Assembly: GCA_910574805.1 (NCBI GenBank)
Contig: CAJTCV010000017.1
Span: 1-64,000, forward strand
Origin: Lachnospiraceae bacterium
GTDB taxonomy: Bacteria; Bacillota; Clostridia; Lachnospirales; Lachnospiraceae
Direction: 5' to 3'
Length of the DNA stretch: 64,000 nucleotides
Positions within the stretch are counted from its first letter, which is position 1. Every line of letters begins with the position of its first letter. The notes under the pieces were generated by a model, which was not told where the DNA came from, did not search any database, and saw nothing but the letters and a program-made list of their open reading frames with translations. Shown here piece by piece: positions 1 to 8,218 of the stretch. The position numbers were made by a program, and so were the translations under genes.

Positions 1-23
1 GGAGTGAGTTTAGTCACAGAGGA

Positions 24-104
24 GGGGCTTCAGCCCCCACTGCGACTTCCAGTCGCTAAACGGCGGTCTTTAGACCGCGATAACCCACCGGCTTTAGCCG
101 GTGG
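24..104. repeat. Array of four short hairpins at the left edge
   Basis: Four perfect small inverted repeats follow each other: GGGGC-TTCA-GCCCC (24-37), GCGACT-TCC-AGTCGC (42-56), GCGGTC-TTTA-GACCGC (63-78) and CCACCGGC-TTTA-GCCGGTGG (85-104). The last is flanked by TAAC and GTTA, which extends the stem. A fifth, decayed one may sit at 6-15. Loops are 3-4 nt and pyrimidine-rich. Clustered subterminal hairpins like these are known from single-strand transposing IS200/IS605-type elements and REP-like repeats. That identity is inference, because no transposase lies inside the window; the element would have to be to the left. Confidence 0.5.
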
Positions 105-134
105 TCGTTAAGTTCAGCACTATATAAAAAGAAA

Positions 135-677
135 ATGGACTTAGAATATATCGAAGTGGCACCCAAAATTTTGATGTCTATTTCTCAGGTGGAATATGTA
201 TATGGGATTACTATAAGTGATGTAAAAAAATTACAAAAGTGGGTGCTAAAATGTGAAGATAAATATTTTAATGCACATAGTTTGTGGAATAGGCTGTCAG
301 AATCAGGTTTTTCAGAAAAGTTGCAAAATAATGAATGGATGTGTACATGTATATTTAGACAACAGGAAGCGATAGCATCTTTGCAGGTGGCTGGCGGAAT
401 TATTTTGTGTAGAGAATATAGCGAACTTAATTTTGGATTAATATGCAAGTGGCTGGTAGAGAAAAATGGAAGAATGACAATACAAAATTTAACTTTGCTT
501 TTTAATGATACTTTTTCAACAAGAGTTCTTGTAAGCAAGATTGCGGAAAAAATGAAAGCATATGGTTTATGGGAGACATTTGTAACAGATTCATTTGAAG
601 AATATATTGATAATCTTGTAGTTAATACGGATTTGGAGCTGGATGATAATGATTTATTTCAAGAGGAATTTTTCTAA
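135..677 (+). CDS. Hypothetical protein, possible 3' remnant
   Basis: A 180-residue, AT-rich frame that I do not recognise. The middle part is hydrophobic and the C-terminal 60 residues look helical and end in a very acidic tail. The start at 135 has no convincing ribosome site: only an A-rich stretch precedes it, and it begins about 30 bases after the hairpin array. The frame may therefore be the 3' part of a longer gene cut by the element represented by that array. Base composition matches the other accessory genes in the first 3 kb, not the GC-richer core to the right. No function is proposed. Confidence 0.45.
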   Translation: MDLEYIEVAPKILMSISQVEYVYGITISDVKKLQKWVLKCEDKYFNAHSLWNRLSESGFSEKLQNNEWMCTCIFRQQEAIASLQVAGGIILCREYSELNFGLICKWLVEKNGRMTIQNLTLLFNDTFSTRVLVSKIAEKMKAYGLWETFVTDSFEEYIDNLVVNTDLELDDNDLFQEEFF

Positions 678-763
678 AATGAATGGTTGAATATATGATT
701 TAAAAAGACATAATTTTATTTAAAGCAGTAAGAAATATTCATACCAGAAAGAGAGGCGCTTGA

Positions 764-2284
764 ATGATACCATTAAAGATAGAAACTTTGCTGGAGGGGC
801 GTGTCGTTGAACATGACCGTGTAGAGTATAAAACAGGATGGAATCCTAATGATATTATTCATTCTATTTGTGCGTTTGCAAATGACTATGATAACACGAA
901 TGGCGGATATATTGTCATAGGGGTAAAAGAGAGCAATGGTATGCCGGTATTTCCGTTAGAAGGTGTTCCGAAGGAAAAGTTAGATTCCATACAGCAGGAA
1001 ATATTTCAGTACTGTAATCAGATTATTCCAAGGTACATTCCAAGAATGGAAGTGGTTGATTATAAGAAGGAAGGAATTTATTTGATATATCTATGGTGTT
1101 CGGCAGGTGATAGCGGTCCTTATCAAGCACCGAAATCAGTGTATGTGGAAAATGGTGAAAAAGCTGACAAAAGTTTGAAATATTGGATTAGACCGGCATC
1201 GCTTACTACAGATGCGAAACAGGACGAAATATCTGAGTTGTTTGATAAATTTAATTCCGTGCCATTTGATGACCGTGTCAATAGAAAGGCAAAAATTGAT
1301 GATATCATGAGAGGATATCTTGAAGACTTTATCAGGAAGAGCAATAGTAGTCTGGTGATGGAACTGAATAGCAGTTCATTAGAGGAACTGCTGCTTGCAC
1401 AGGAAGTTGCAAATGAGACAGATACGGAATTAGATATCAGAAATATCGGTGTATTGATGTTTGCGGAACATCCGGAGAAGCTGATTCCGGGGGCATATAT
1501 TGAGCTGATTCGATTTCATTCAGAAGAAGCCGAGGCATCGGATGATTTTACGGAAAAAATATTTACAGGACCAATATGGAGACAGGTTCAGGATGCTTTG
1601 AATTATATAAAGACAACTGTGATTGAGCAAAAAGTTGTAAAGGTTCAGGGTCAGGCAGAAGCAGAACGATATTTTAATTATCCATATAACGCATTGGAAG
1701 AAACATTGGTAAATGCAGTATTTCACAAATCGTATCGTGAGCCGGAGCCAGTGGAAATCCGTATATATGTGGATAGCATTCAGATACTCAATTATCCCGG
1801 ACTTGCGAAATGGATTAATCTTGAACGTTTTGTATCAGGAAAAGTGAAAGGAAGGAAATATCGTAACAGAAGAATTGGAGAATTGTTTAAGGAGATTGAC
1901 TTATCTGAAAAAAAGGGAACGGGTATTCCTAAGATATTAAGAGAACTGAAACAAAATGGTTCACCGGAGCCTGTGTTTGATATGGATGAGGAAAGAACCT
2001 ATTTGAATGCGATTATTCGCATAAGAGACGGTTTTGAAAGAAAAGAGAAAATGTCCGAATCAATGTCCGAATCAATGTCCGAATCAATGTCCGAATTGGA
2101 AAGAGCAAGAATGCAGATTATTTTGATTTATCTGGAAACAAATAAAGAAATAAATAGTGCTGCTGCGGCAAAGTTGCTGGAAGTTGAAATAAAGACGGCA
2201 AGCCGTTTGTTGTTGAAGGCTGAAAAGCTGAATATCCTTAAAGGAGCAGGAAAAACAAAAAATAAGGTTTATTTTAGAGAATAG
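764..2284 (+). CDS. AlbA_2/ATPase-type transcriptional regulator (RecG-like family)
   Basis: 506 residues. Residues about 12-140 look like a Schlafen AlbA_2 DNA-binding domain (EYKTGW, then NGGYIVIGV). Residues about 300-390 resemble the HATPase_c_4 domain that usually follows it (NALEETLVNAVFHKSY, later GTGIPKI). The last 60 residues form a likely winged helix. Between them lies a run of Met-Ser-Glu-Ser units encoded by a 12-bp tandem repeat. Such proteins are often mislabelled RecG helicase, but there are no helicase motifs here. They are frequent in mobile and accessory DNA and are thought to be regulators. The ribosome site GAGAGGCG precedes the ATG at 764 at normal spacing. Confidence 0.8.
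   Translation: MIPLKIETLLEGRVVEHDRVEYKTGWNPNDIIHSICAFANDYDNTNGGYIVIGVKESNGMPVFPLEGVPKEKLDSIQQEIFQYCNQIIPRYIPRMEVVDYKKEGIYLIYLWCSAGDSGPYQAPKSVYVENGEKADKSLKYWIRPASLTTDAKQDEISELFDKFNSVPFDDRVNRKAKIDDIMRGYLEDFIRKSNSSLVMELNSSSLEELLLAQEVANETDTELDIRNIGVLMFAEHPEKLIPGAYIELIRFHSEEAEASDDFTEKIFTGPIWRQVQDALNYIKTTVIEQKVVKVQGQAEAERYFNYPYNALEETLVNAVFHKSYREPEPVEIRIYVDSIQILNYPGLAKWINLERFVSGKVKGRKYRNRRIGELFKEIDLSEKKGTGIPKILRELKQNGSPEPVFDMDEERTYLNAIIRIRDGFERKEKMSESMSESMSESMSELERARMQIILIYLETNKEINSAAAAKLLEVEIKTASRLLLKAEKLNILKGAGKTKNKVYFRE
2051..2098 (+). repeat. 12-bp tandem repeat coding MSES units
   Basis: Three exact copies of ATGTCCGAATCA (2051-2062, 2063-2074, 2075-2086) are followed by a fourth that diverges in its last three bases (2087-2098). 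Because the unit is 12 bp, gain or loss of copies would lengthen or shorten the linker by four residues without breaking the frame. Each unit also contains an in-frame ATG. It lies between the ATPase-like and winged-helix domains of the AlbA_2 protein. Confidence 0.9.
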
Positions 2285-2317
2285 TGCAAATGAATGTCAT
2301 AAGAATGGATTAAGAGG

Positions 2318-2352
2318 CCTATCTCCATCATAAGAAAAATGATGGAGATAGG
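2318..2352. terminator. Perfect 14-bp hairpin after the AlbA_2 gene
   Basis: CCTATCTCCATCAT (2318-2331) and its exact complement (2339-2352) are separated by seven A-rich bases. It sits between the plus-strand AlbA_2 gene and the convergent DUF6061-like gene, so a bidirectional terminator is the simplest reading. Neither side has a good T-run, so termination would be weak or depend on the stem alone. Confidence 0.45.
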
Positions 2353-2362
2353 AAACAGGCTG

Positions 2363-2614
2363 TTAATTAAATTCATTCATGGCATTCACATAATCTTGTA
2401 AGCCATTTGCTTTCAATGCAAGCTTTGCGTATAAAAGCGGTGTTTCTTCTGCTAAATGGTACAGATAGACTGCATCACTGGGATCATCGAAGATAACAGA
2501 GGAATTACATTCTTTACAACGGATAACAAGAATGGAATTTTCGCCATTGTTGACAATGATGGAATCTGTTGCAGGTTCGTACATACCAAACTGAAAAGTA
2601 AGATTGTTATTCAT
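2363..2614 (-). CDS. Small DUF6061-like protein of mobile elements
   Basis: About 83 residues starting MNNNLTFQFGMYEP. The start at 2614 is chosen because AAGGAGA lies five bases upstream of that ATG; a longer frame to 2659 has no such site. It overlaps the end of the upstream ribbon-helix-helix gene by 8 bp, so the two are probably translationally coupled. A pair of cysteines (RCKECN) could bind metal. Small proteins of this look are common in conjugative elements of Clostridia; I assign the DUF6061 name from memory and with caution. Function unknown. Confidence 0.55.
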   Translation of the reverse strand: MNNNLTFQFGMYEPATDSIIVNNGENSILVIRCKECNSSVIFDDPSDAVYLYHLAEETPLLYAKLALKANGLQDYVNAMNEFN

Positions 2615-2978
2615 GCTGGTCTCCTTCCCACAGATACTTTGCACCATCCAGCAGGTCAATAATAGCTGTCAGCATATTGGTGTATTCAGTCTGTAATTCC
2701 TTAATGGATTCCAAAGAAGGAAGCGTATCAAGAGTAACATCGTTTGCGGTAAATTCTTTTTGCATTTTAAGTAATTGTAGGTACAGTGCGTTGACAGTTT
2801 GTAGCAATGGATATATGGTTTCTTTCTTGCCAACAACGCAGATGCGGTTGTAAATGCAGGAACGGACAAAGTAATCTTTTTTCATCATTCCACTGGCAAG
2901 AATGTGTGCCTCAATTTGTTTGCGTTCGGCATCGGTGATTCTGAAACTAATGGTTGGATTTTTATGTTTATTGCTCAT
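2607..2978 (-). CDS. MobC-like ribbon-helix-helix mobilisation protein
   Basis: 123 residues. The N-terminal 45 residues (ISFRITDAERKQIEAHILAS) fit a ribbon-helix-helix fold as in relaxosome accessory proteins, and the C-terminal half is helical. Known role of the family: binding near oriT and helping the relaxase nick. The ATG at 2978 follows AAAGGAGC at good spacing. The neighbouring small gene overlaps its stop. No relaxase is present, so the pair looks like the residue of a mobilisable element. A toxin-antitoxin arrangement was considered because of the overlap but is less likely. Confidence 0.6.
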   Translation of the reverse strand: MSNKHKNPTISFRITDAERKQIEAHILASGMMKKDYFVRSCIYNRICVVGKKETIYPLLQTVNALYLQLLKMQKEFTANDVTLDTLPSLESIKELQTEYTNMLTAIIDLLDGAKYLWEGDQHE

Positions 2979-3260
2979 AGTGGTGCTCCTTTCGTTTTGA
3001 CAGTGGCAGCAGGTATAATAGATAGCCTGACAGTCACATGGATTTATTCGTTGTGAATAATAAAAAGTAGATTATATCAAGCCGATGGAAAATTATCGGT
3101 GCAGATACTGCAACTAATTTGCTGCTGAAAACTTTGAAAATGATGCGAAAAGAGTAATATCTGGCGAAATAGATGTACCCGAAATGTAGGAAATATCAGC
3201 ATTTGAGAGTTGCTGATAAAAACTTCGGGAAGAGTTCGAATAGTAAACAGAAAGCCGGGA
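2979..3260. other. Intergenic remnant left of the IS3 elements
   Basis: No intact gene. On the plus strand, about 3110-3160 reads as an open stretch resembling part of a helical protein (ENFENDAKRVISGEID), then stops appear in all frames. This looks like a decayed gene fragment cut by the insertion sequence that begins at 3261. I cannot name the parent gene. Confidence 0.3.
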
Positions 3261-4125
3261 TGGATCTATGTCAATACTTTGGACAAAAAAAGTTGAAAGA
3301 TTATGCTGCTTTTTTGAGTTCCTCATCCTCCTTTTGCCGGGGTGTCATATAACCAATTGCACTGTGGATTCGCCTGCGGTTATACCAGCCCTCTATATAT
3401 TCAAAGATTGTCCTGCGGGCCTCTTTGGAATCTTGATAAGTATGAAGATAAATTTCTTCCTTTTTTAGTACAGAATGGAACGCTTCGATACAGGCATTAT
3501 CGTATGGATTTCCTTTACGGCTGAATGAATGCAGGATTCCTTTCCTGTTCAGGCAGTCTTCAAATGCCTGGCTCGTATACTGGCTTCCAGGGTCACTATG
3601 AAGGATGAGCCCCTCTGTATTCCTGACATTCAGGCACGCATTTTCTACCGCTTTCACCGCCGGTTCCGTCGTCATGGATGTTCCATAGGCATACCCTGTA
3701 ATCTTTCGGCTGCACAGATCCATAACAGAAGCCAGACAGGTCCATCCTTCTTTCTGTACATGGATGTAAGTGATATCCGTACACCATTTCTGGTTGGTCG
3801 TGTCCGTCCCAAAATCACATCCCAGGATATTTATCTTATCATCCGGAATGCTGCCATGGTTGGCATGATGATTGTATTTCTTTACTACGATGGAGCTCAG
3901 CCCCTGCTCCGCCATATGTCTCTGCACCCGCTTAACACTGCAGGGTGTACCGTTATCATTCAGTGCGTGGCATATTTTGACGGCTCCATACCTCTGTTTT
4001 GAGTCATCGTATGTCTGCTTCACTTTCCTGCCGAATTCTTCGTACACTTTCTGCTTATTCGAGGGTACACGAACCAGAGCTTTGTAATAGGTGCTCCTTG
4101 GGAATTTCAGAGCGCTGCAAAGCTG
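3261..4125 (-). mobile_element. Truncated IS3-family element (copy 1)
   Basis: The left end TGGATCTATGTCAATACTTT is nearly identical to the left end of the neighbouring copy at 4126. Copy 1 keeps most of the transposase orfB and lacks orfA, the frameshift site and the other terminal repeat. Homology stops exactly at 4125, where copy 2 begins. Nothing from the missing half of copy 1 is visible to the right of copy 2, so a deletion went with, or followed, the second insertion. Confidence 0.8.
3301..4125 (-). pseudogene. IS3-family transposase OrfB, 5'-truncated
   Basis: The open frame runs from 4125 down to the stop at 3301; the first usable start (GTG) is at 4047. It carries the rve integrase core with the DDE residues visible: WCTDITYIH, LHSDPGSQYTS and DNACIEAFHS. 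It lacks the N-terminal HTH_21 part and all of OrfA. It is clearly related to, but diverged from, the intact OrfB at 4166-4975, with substitutions spread along the length, so the two copies did not arise from a recent duplication. Probably inactive. Confidence 0.8.
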
Positions 4126-4165
4126 TGGACCTATGTCAATACTTTAGACAAAAAAAGCCGAAAGA

Positions 4166-4975
4166 TTATGCTGTTTTTTTGAGTTCCTCATCCTCCTTTT
4201 GCTGAGGCATTATGTAACCAATCGCGCTATGTATTCTTTTTCGGTTATACCATCTCTCTATGTATTCAAAGATTGCTCTACGAGCTTCCCTTGTATCCTG
4301 GTAAGTATGAAGATATATTTCTTCCTTTTTCAATACAGAATGGAAGGATTCGATACAAGCATTATCGTATGGATTTCTCTTACGGCTAAAGGAATGCCGG
4401 ATTCCTTTCCTGTTTAGGCAATCTTCAAACACCTGGCTCGTATACTGGCTTCCAAGGTCGCTGTGCAAAATGATCCCTTTTGTATCCCTGACGTTCAGGC
4501 AGGCATTTTCTACCGCTTTCACCGCCAGGTCTGCTGTCATAGATGTCCCATAGGCATACTCAATGATTTTGCGGCTGCACAGCTCCATAACAGATGCCAG
4601 ATAAGTCCATCCTTCCTTCTGCACATGGATATATGTGATATCTGTACACCATTTTTGATGGATAGTATCTGCCTGAAAATCGCGCTTTAGGATATTTACT
4701 TTACCGTCTGGTATGGTACCATGGTTGGCATGATGGTTATATTTCTTTACTACTATGGAACAAAGCCCTTGCTCTGCCATATGTCTTTGCACCCGTTTTA
4801 CGCTACAGGATGTTCCGCCATCATTAAGGATACGACATATTTTTACAGCCCCATATCCTTGTTTTGAATCCTCATATGCCCGTTTCACCTCCTGACCAAA
4901 TTTTTCGTACTCTTTCTGCTTGTTTGAAGGCACAAAAACCAGAGCTTTGTAATAAGTACTCCTTGGAAATTTCAA
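4166..4975 (-). CDS. IS3-family transposase OrfB (DDE integrase)
   Basis: 269 residues from the ATG at 4975, but the true product is probably an OrfAB fusion. Upstream of that ATG the frame stays open back to about 5043, overlapping the end of orfA in the -1 frame. The run CAAAAGAA near 5050 is an A4G slippery site of the kind used for programmed -1 frameshifting in this family. Domains: HTH_21-like N-terminus, then the rve core with Asp in WCTDITYIH, Asp in LHSDLGSQYT and Glu in DNACIESFHS, all present. The element may be active. Confidence 0.85.
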   Translation of the reverse strand: MKFPRSTYYKALVFVPSNKQKEYEKFGQEVKRAYEDSKQGYGAVKICRILNDGGTSCSVKRVQRHMAEQGLCSIVVKKYNHHANHGTIPDGKVNILKRDFQADTIHQKWCTDITYIHVQKEGWTYLASVMELCSRKIIEYAYGTSMTADLAVKAVENACLNVRDTKGIILHSDLGSQYTSQVFEDCLNRKGIRHSFSRKRNPYDNACIESFHSVLKKEEIYLHTYQDTREARRAIFEYIERWYNRKRIHSAIGYIMPQQKEDEELKKTA

Positions 4976-5040
4976 GGCACTGCAAAGCTGGGTTACAGAG
5001 TAGGTGGTTAAGTGATCCTGGATAAATGCTGCAGTTTCGG

Positions 5041-5319
5041 CTATTGTTCTTTTGCGAATATGGCGGTCGCTTTTTTTAATATTTCATTCTCAATCTTAAG
5101 GCGTTGGATTTCTTTTTGGAGAGCCTTGTACTCCTTGAGGGTAACCGTTTCACCCTCTGATACACGAATTGGGGAAAGCTGCTTTACCCAACCGCTTATA
5201 GTGCTCCGATTTACGCCATATTCACGTTCCAGTTGTGGATACGAAGTTCCTCCAGAATTGTACAGATCCACGATCTGCTGTTTAAATTCCGGGGTATAAG
5301 ATTTTTGGTTTTTGGCCAT
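5041..5319 (-). CDS. IS3-family transposase OrfA (HTH)
   Basis: 92 residues from MAKNQKSYTPEFK. The start at 5319 is chosen because AAAGGAG lies nine bases upstream; an ATG at 5328 abuts that site and a longer frame to 5382 has none. Residues 5-55 form the HTH_Tnp_1 DNA-binding domain (EFKQQIVDLYNSGG, then YGVNRSTISGWVKQ), followed by a leucine-zipper-like helix (IQRLKIENEILKKA) used for multimerisation. OrfA alone usually acts as a repressor; frameshifting near its end yields the transposase. Confidence 0.85.
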   Translation of the reverse strand: MAKNQKSYTPEFKQQIVDLYNSGGTSYPQLEREYGVNRSTISGWVKQLSPIRVSEGETVTLKEYKALQKEIQRLKIENEILKKATAIFAKEQ

Positions 5320-5398
5320 GCCTTTCATCTCCTTTATTCTTTCGCTTGATAGTATAGATTGTTCGACTTTTCCTGTCCACACTTATATACTAACACCA

Positions 5399-5722
5399 TC
5401 TTTCCCTATCGGGATATCAGGTTCAATGCGGGCTTTTTCTTCCAGGAGCCGGAGCGTCCAGCGTGAATGCCCTTCCGGTACAGGGCCGCAGGCCATCCGG
5501 ATGATACGCGCCTCAGTGCGGCCATCCACTTTGCGTCGTGAGGCACCGGAATTGGGGCTGATGTTGTAGCGGATGATATTTGGTTATGCCATTTCTGACA
5601 TAAGATTGAATGATATTCGTAATCGTGGCAGGGCAGACAGCATAGCTGTGGGCAATCTGAGCATGGGTGAGCCCTGTGCCATGAACCTCGTCCAGTTCAA
5701 GCAGGATCTGGCAGCGTTTCAA
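5399..5722 (-). pseudogene. IS630-type transposase remnant
   Basis: The minus strand from 5722 encodes a helix-turn-helix stretch typical of IS630 transposase N-termini (LTHAQIAHSYAVCPATITNI). A frame change near 5580 leads to a second piece with the family-typical pattern ARIIRMACGPVPEGHSRWT and TLRLLEEKAR. The match ends at 5398 where the IS3 element starts. The catalytic part is missing, so it is a non-functional relic. Confidence 0.7.
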
Positions 5723-5899
5723 AACAGTTTTACAAATTTAATCATATATAATACAGACAGTACAATAGTATATTCTTAAAATCGTATTTTACTTTAATTA
5801 GGAAATTGCGTTTTTCGAGAAGAGGAAAAAGAATAAGAGCATATCGAACATATGATTCGGTAAACTTTTGCCTGGGAACAACAATTAAGATGACACGGT

Positions 5900-6330
5900 T
5901 TAGAAAATATAAAAGCCCTCCAATCCAGCCTCGTCATCAAACAGGTCGTCTTCATTAAAAGAAATAATCCATTTCGAGAAGGTCATCCTCGCTCATGCGG
6001 CGAATGCCCCCGAAAGTCATGCAGACGACCTTCTTTTACGAGAACGGGACATGGTTTTCCCGTACAATTCTTCCAGAGAAACACGCTTATGGTCAAAATA
6101 GAGTTCTAAAAACAGCATGGCTGTGCCGCATTCATATTTGAGTGGGTCATAGCTAAAAAGCAGAGAGGATAACAGTGCGCCATTGGTTAAAGCTTCTGAG
6201 AATGCGGTGCTTTCCACGGGAAACGGTTCTGTGGAGTTTCTTATCAATTTCCCGGTGTCGGGCATAAAGTCCGCCGTAAGCGGGTCATTTTGAAATTTTG
6301 GGGTCGCATTTATTTGACTTTGCTCTGATT
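5900..6330 (-). pseudogene. Frameshifted gene fragment of unknown function
   Basis: An open stretch of about 100 residues (…FQNDPLTADFMPDTGK… to …KTMSRSRKRRSSA, stop at 6017) continues in a second frame (MTFGGIRRMSEDDLLEMDYF) and then in a third (NEDDLFDDEAGLEGFYIF, stop at 5900). Read together they form one protein with a strongly acidic C-terminus, now broken by two frameshifts. No start codon with a ribosome site is seen; the frame remains open into the MATE stop region. I do not recognise the family. Its position between IS remnants and the core suggests decay of an accessory gene. Confidence 0.4.
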
Positions 6331-6343
6331 GGAAACGCCCTCA

Positions 6344-7708
6344 TTACCTTGTCAGATCCTGCACCCATTTGTATTTCCTGAATCTCCCCATTACCCATGG
6401 GATCTTTCCCACTTCGTCCAGGCAGGTGCAGGCATAGACGGCGAGAGGCGTCCAGTGCAGGACGAATGCGCCGGTGAGAGCCAGAGGGATGGCGATGATC
6501 CACATACAGACGATCAGGCTGTACAGGTCAAATAAAGTATCGCCGCCTCCGTCCAGTACGCCGTTGATTGTGACGGTGTTCACACAGCGTCCGATCATAT
6601 AGAAAGACATGATCACCATCATTCCTGTAAGGTATTCCCGCGCCTGGTCTGTCAGGACTATCATCTGCACGATCAGAGGTGTTACTGCAAGTACAATGGC
6701 CGTGGATAAAAATCCAATAACAAAAGAAAGATTTTTAAGTTCCGTTCCATAAGCTTTTCCTTCCTCCAGGCGTCCGGCTCCAAGCTGGTTCCCCACCATG
6801 ATTCCTGCCGCACTGCCGATTCCGTTGCACATACAGCAGATCAGATCCCGGACGACTGCCGCTACCGAATTGGCCGCTGCCGCGTCTGCTCCCATATGTC
6901 CCATGATCGCTGTATAGGAGGTAAAACCGACACCCCAGCACAGCATGCCGCCCATGAGCGGCAGGCACTGCCTGGTGAAATCAGTCTGCAGTTCCTTCGG
7001 CTGAGTGAAAAACCGGTAACATGCCGGACGGATACAGGACGCCTGCAGGGATACGATGATACACAGTGCCAGTTCAATAACCCGGGAAATGGTCGTGGCA
7101 AGCGCAGCGCCTCTGGCCTGCATCTGCGGCGCACCCAGAAGACCGAAGATAAACACGGCATTCAGACAGATGTTCAGGATGACCGCACAGGAACTGATCA
7201 GCGCCCCGGGTGCTGCATGATCAGATATTTTCATTATGGTGAGGTAACATTGGGAGATACCTGTGAGCAGATAGGACCAGCCTGCAATGCGCAGATAGGA
7301 GCTGCCGATGGCAATCAGTGCGGCGTCGTGCGTAAAGATATGCATCAGAAGACCTGGTATCAGTTCGCACGCCAGGAAAAAGAGGACAGACACAATTCCG
7401 CAGATTCCCAGCATCATGTTGAATACATCCTCCAGCGTATGCCGGTCGCCTTTGCCCCAGTACTGGGCTCCCAGGATGGACCCCGCTGCCGTAACTGCTC
7501 CAAGGAACATGTTCTGTACAAACTGGATCTGGGTCGCCAGAGAGACGGCCGTCATCTCATCCTGAGCGACCTTTCCCAGCATCAGCGCATCGCCCGCGGC
7601 CACCGATGCGAGCATCAGGCTCTGCAGTGCGATGGGCAGTGCCAGTCTGGTCAGACTTTTATAGAATTCCCTTCGGTTAATCTGTACTTCCTGTTTCTTT
7701 CCATTCAT
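6344..7708 (-). CDS. MATE family multidrug/metabolite exporter
   Basis: 454 residues from MNGKKQEVQINRREF. The start at 7708 follows AGAGGAATAT; an upstream extension to 7804 lacks a ribosome site and looks non-coding. Twelve hydrophobic segments in two MatE halves, with the family patterns near LALPIALQSLM, ILGAQYWGKGD and, in the second half, GIMVGNQLGAGRLEEGKAYG. Members export cationic drugs or metabolites in exchange for Na+ or H+ across the cytoplasmic membrane. It is monocistronic and divergent from the arabinose operon. Substrate cannot be told from the sequence. Confidence 0.85.
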   Translation of the reverse strand: MNGKKQEVQINRREFYKSLTRLALPIALQSLMLASVAAGDALMLGKVAQDEMTAVSLATQIQFVQNMFLGAVTAAGSILGAQYWGKGDRHTLEDVFNMMLGICGIVSVLFFLACELIPGLLMHIFTHDAALIAIGSSYLRIAGWSYLLTGISQCYLTIMKISDHAAPGALISSCAVILNICLNAVFIFGLLGAPQMQARGAALATTISRVIELALCIIVSLQASCIRPACYRFFTQPKELQTDFTRQCLPLMGGMLCWGVGFTSYTAIMGHMGADAAAANSVAAVVRDLICCMCNGIGSAAGIMVGNQLGAGRLEEGKAYGTELKNLSFVIGFLSTAIVLAVTPLIVQMIVLTDQAREYLTGMMVIMSFYMIGRCVNTVTINGVLDGGGDTLFDLYSLIVCMWIIAIPLALTGAFVLHWTPLAVYACTCLDEVGKIPWVMGRFRKYKWVQDLTR

Positions 7709-7859
7709 TAAGATATTCCTCTCAGCTTTCGGTTCCAGTGCTTTGCAGTACATTTCTGACCATAGATTTTTCGATATAATAACTCCTGAAATATGAAAAG
7801 TCAACAGGATTCCCGGAAACTGCCCAGGAGAGCAGCCGAAAGTCGCCCGGTCGGTATCA

Positions 7860-8218
7860 GGTATGTTGTACGTCTTTGCAGAATACGTTTTCTCTGCTTA
7901 AAAACCATATTTTAAATACAACTTATCAAAAAAATATATACAACTTTGTGAAATATACCGAAAAATATGTATATTTCAAGATAAATTGCCGAAAAATCGA
8001 TTGACAAAGTAAAATGAACGATGTATATTATAACTAACTTAAAGACGGAAACAAAAACGAATTCGTTAAAATGACAGCTTTATGGAAACGAAAAGTGGTT
8101 TTTCCGTCCGAAAAGAGTTGTGAATCATTAATTATGTACAAACTTGTTCCATAGGAACAACTTGTAAATACAACTTTTCATATTTTCAAAAAAATTCTAC
8201 GTAGGGAGGAATACGAAC
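7860..8218 (+). promoter_or_regulatory. Control region of the arabinose transport operon
   Basis: A strong promoter, TTGACA (8001-8006), 17 bp spacer, TATATT (8024-8029), drives the rightward operon. Downstream lie TTGTAAATACAA (8162-8173), which has the TTGT-N4-ACAA core of the known AraR operator, and a 7-bp-arm palindrome TTGTTCCATAGGAACAA (8144-8160). Upstream are ATACAACTT repeats (about 7916 and 7937) and a TTGTACGT half-site at 7866. An AraR gene in the same locus makes repression by AraR, relieved by L-arabinose, the natural reading; this is inference. Confidence 0.65.

Larger units (their letters stand above)
4126..5398 (-). mobile_element. Complete IS3-family insertion sequence (copy 2)
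   Basis: About 1273 bp. The ends are imperfect inverted repeats: TGGACCTATGTCAATACTTT at 4126 and the reverse complement TGGTGTTAGTATATAAGTGT ending at 5398, followed inward by a shared GGACA. Inside are orfA and orfB in the overlapping arrangement typical of the family. Flanking bases (AGCTG left, TCTTT right) are not a target duplication, which fits an insertion with adjacent deletion: the left flank is copy 1 and the right flank is an IS630-type remnant. Confidence 0.8.

Noticed and set aside
2051-2098. Short repeats as a possible CRISPR array
   Set aside because: 12-bp units are contiguous, without spacers, and are in frame inside a gene.
764-2284. AlbA_2 gene as RecG helicase
   Set aside because: No helicase motifs; the resemblance is limited to a family naming habit.
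2363-2978. Overlapping small genes as a toxin-antitoxin pair
   Set aside because: The first gene has a ribbon-helix-helix domain, but its long helical C-terminus fits MobC-type proteins, and the second gene shows no toxin fold.
4121-5403. Target-site duplication around the intact IS3 copy
   Set aside because: The five bases on each side (AGCTG and TCTTT) differ.
8080-8100. Catabolite-responsive element before the arabinose operon (TGGAAACGAAAAGT)
   Set aside because: The 3' half of the site does not match the consensus, so it cannot be claimed.
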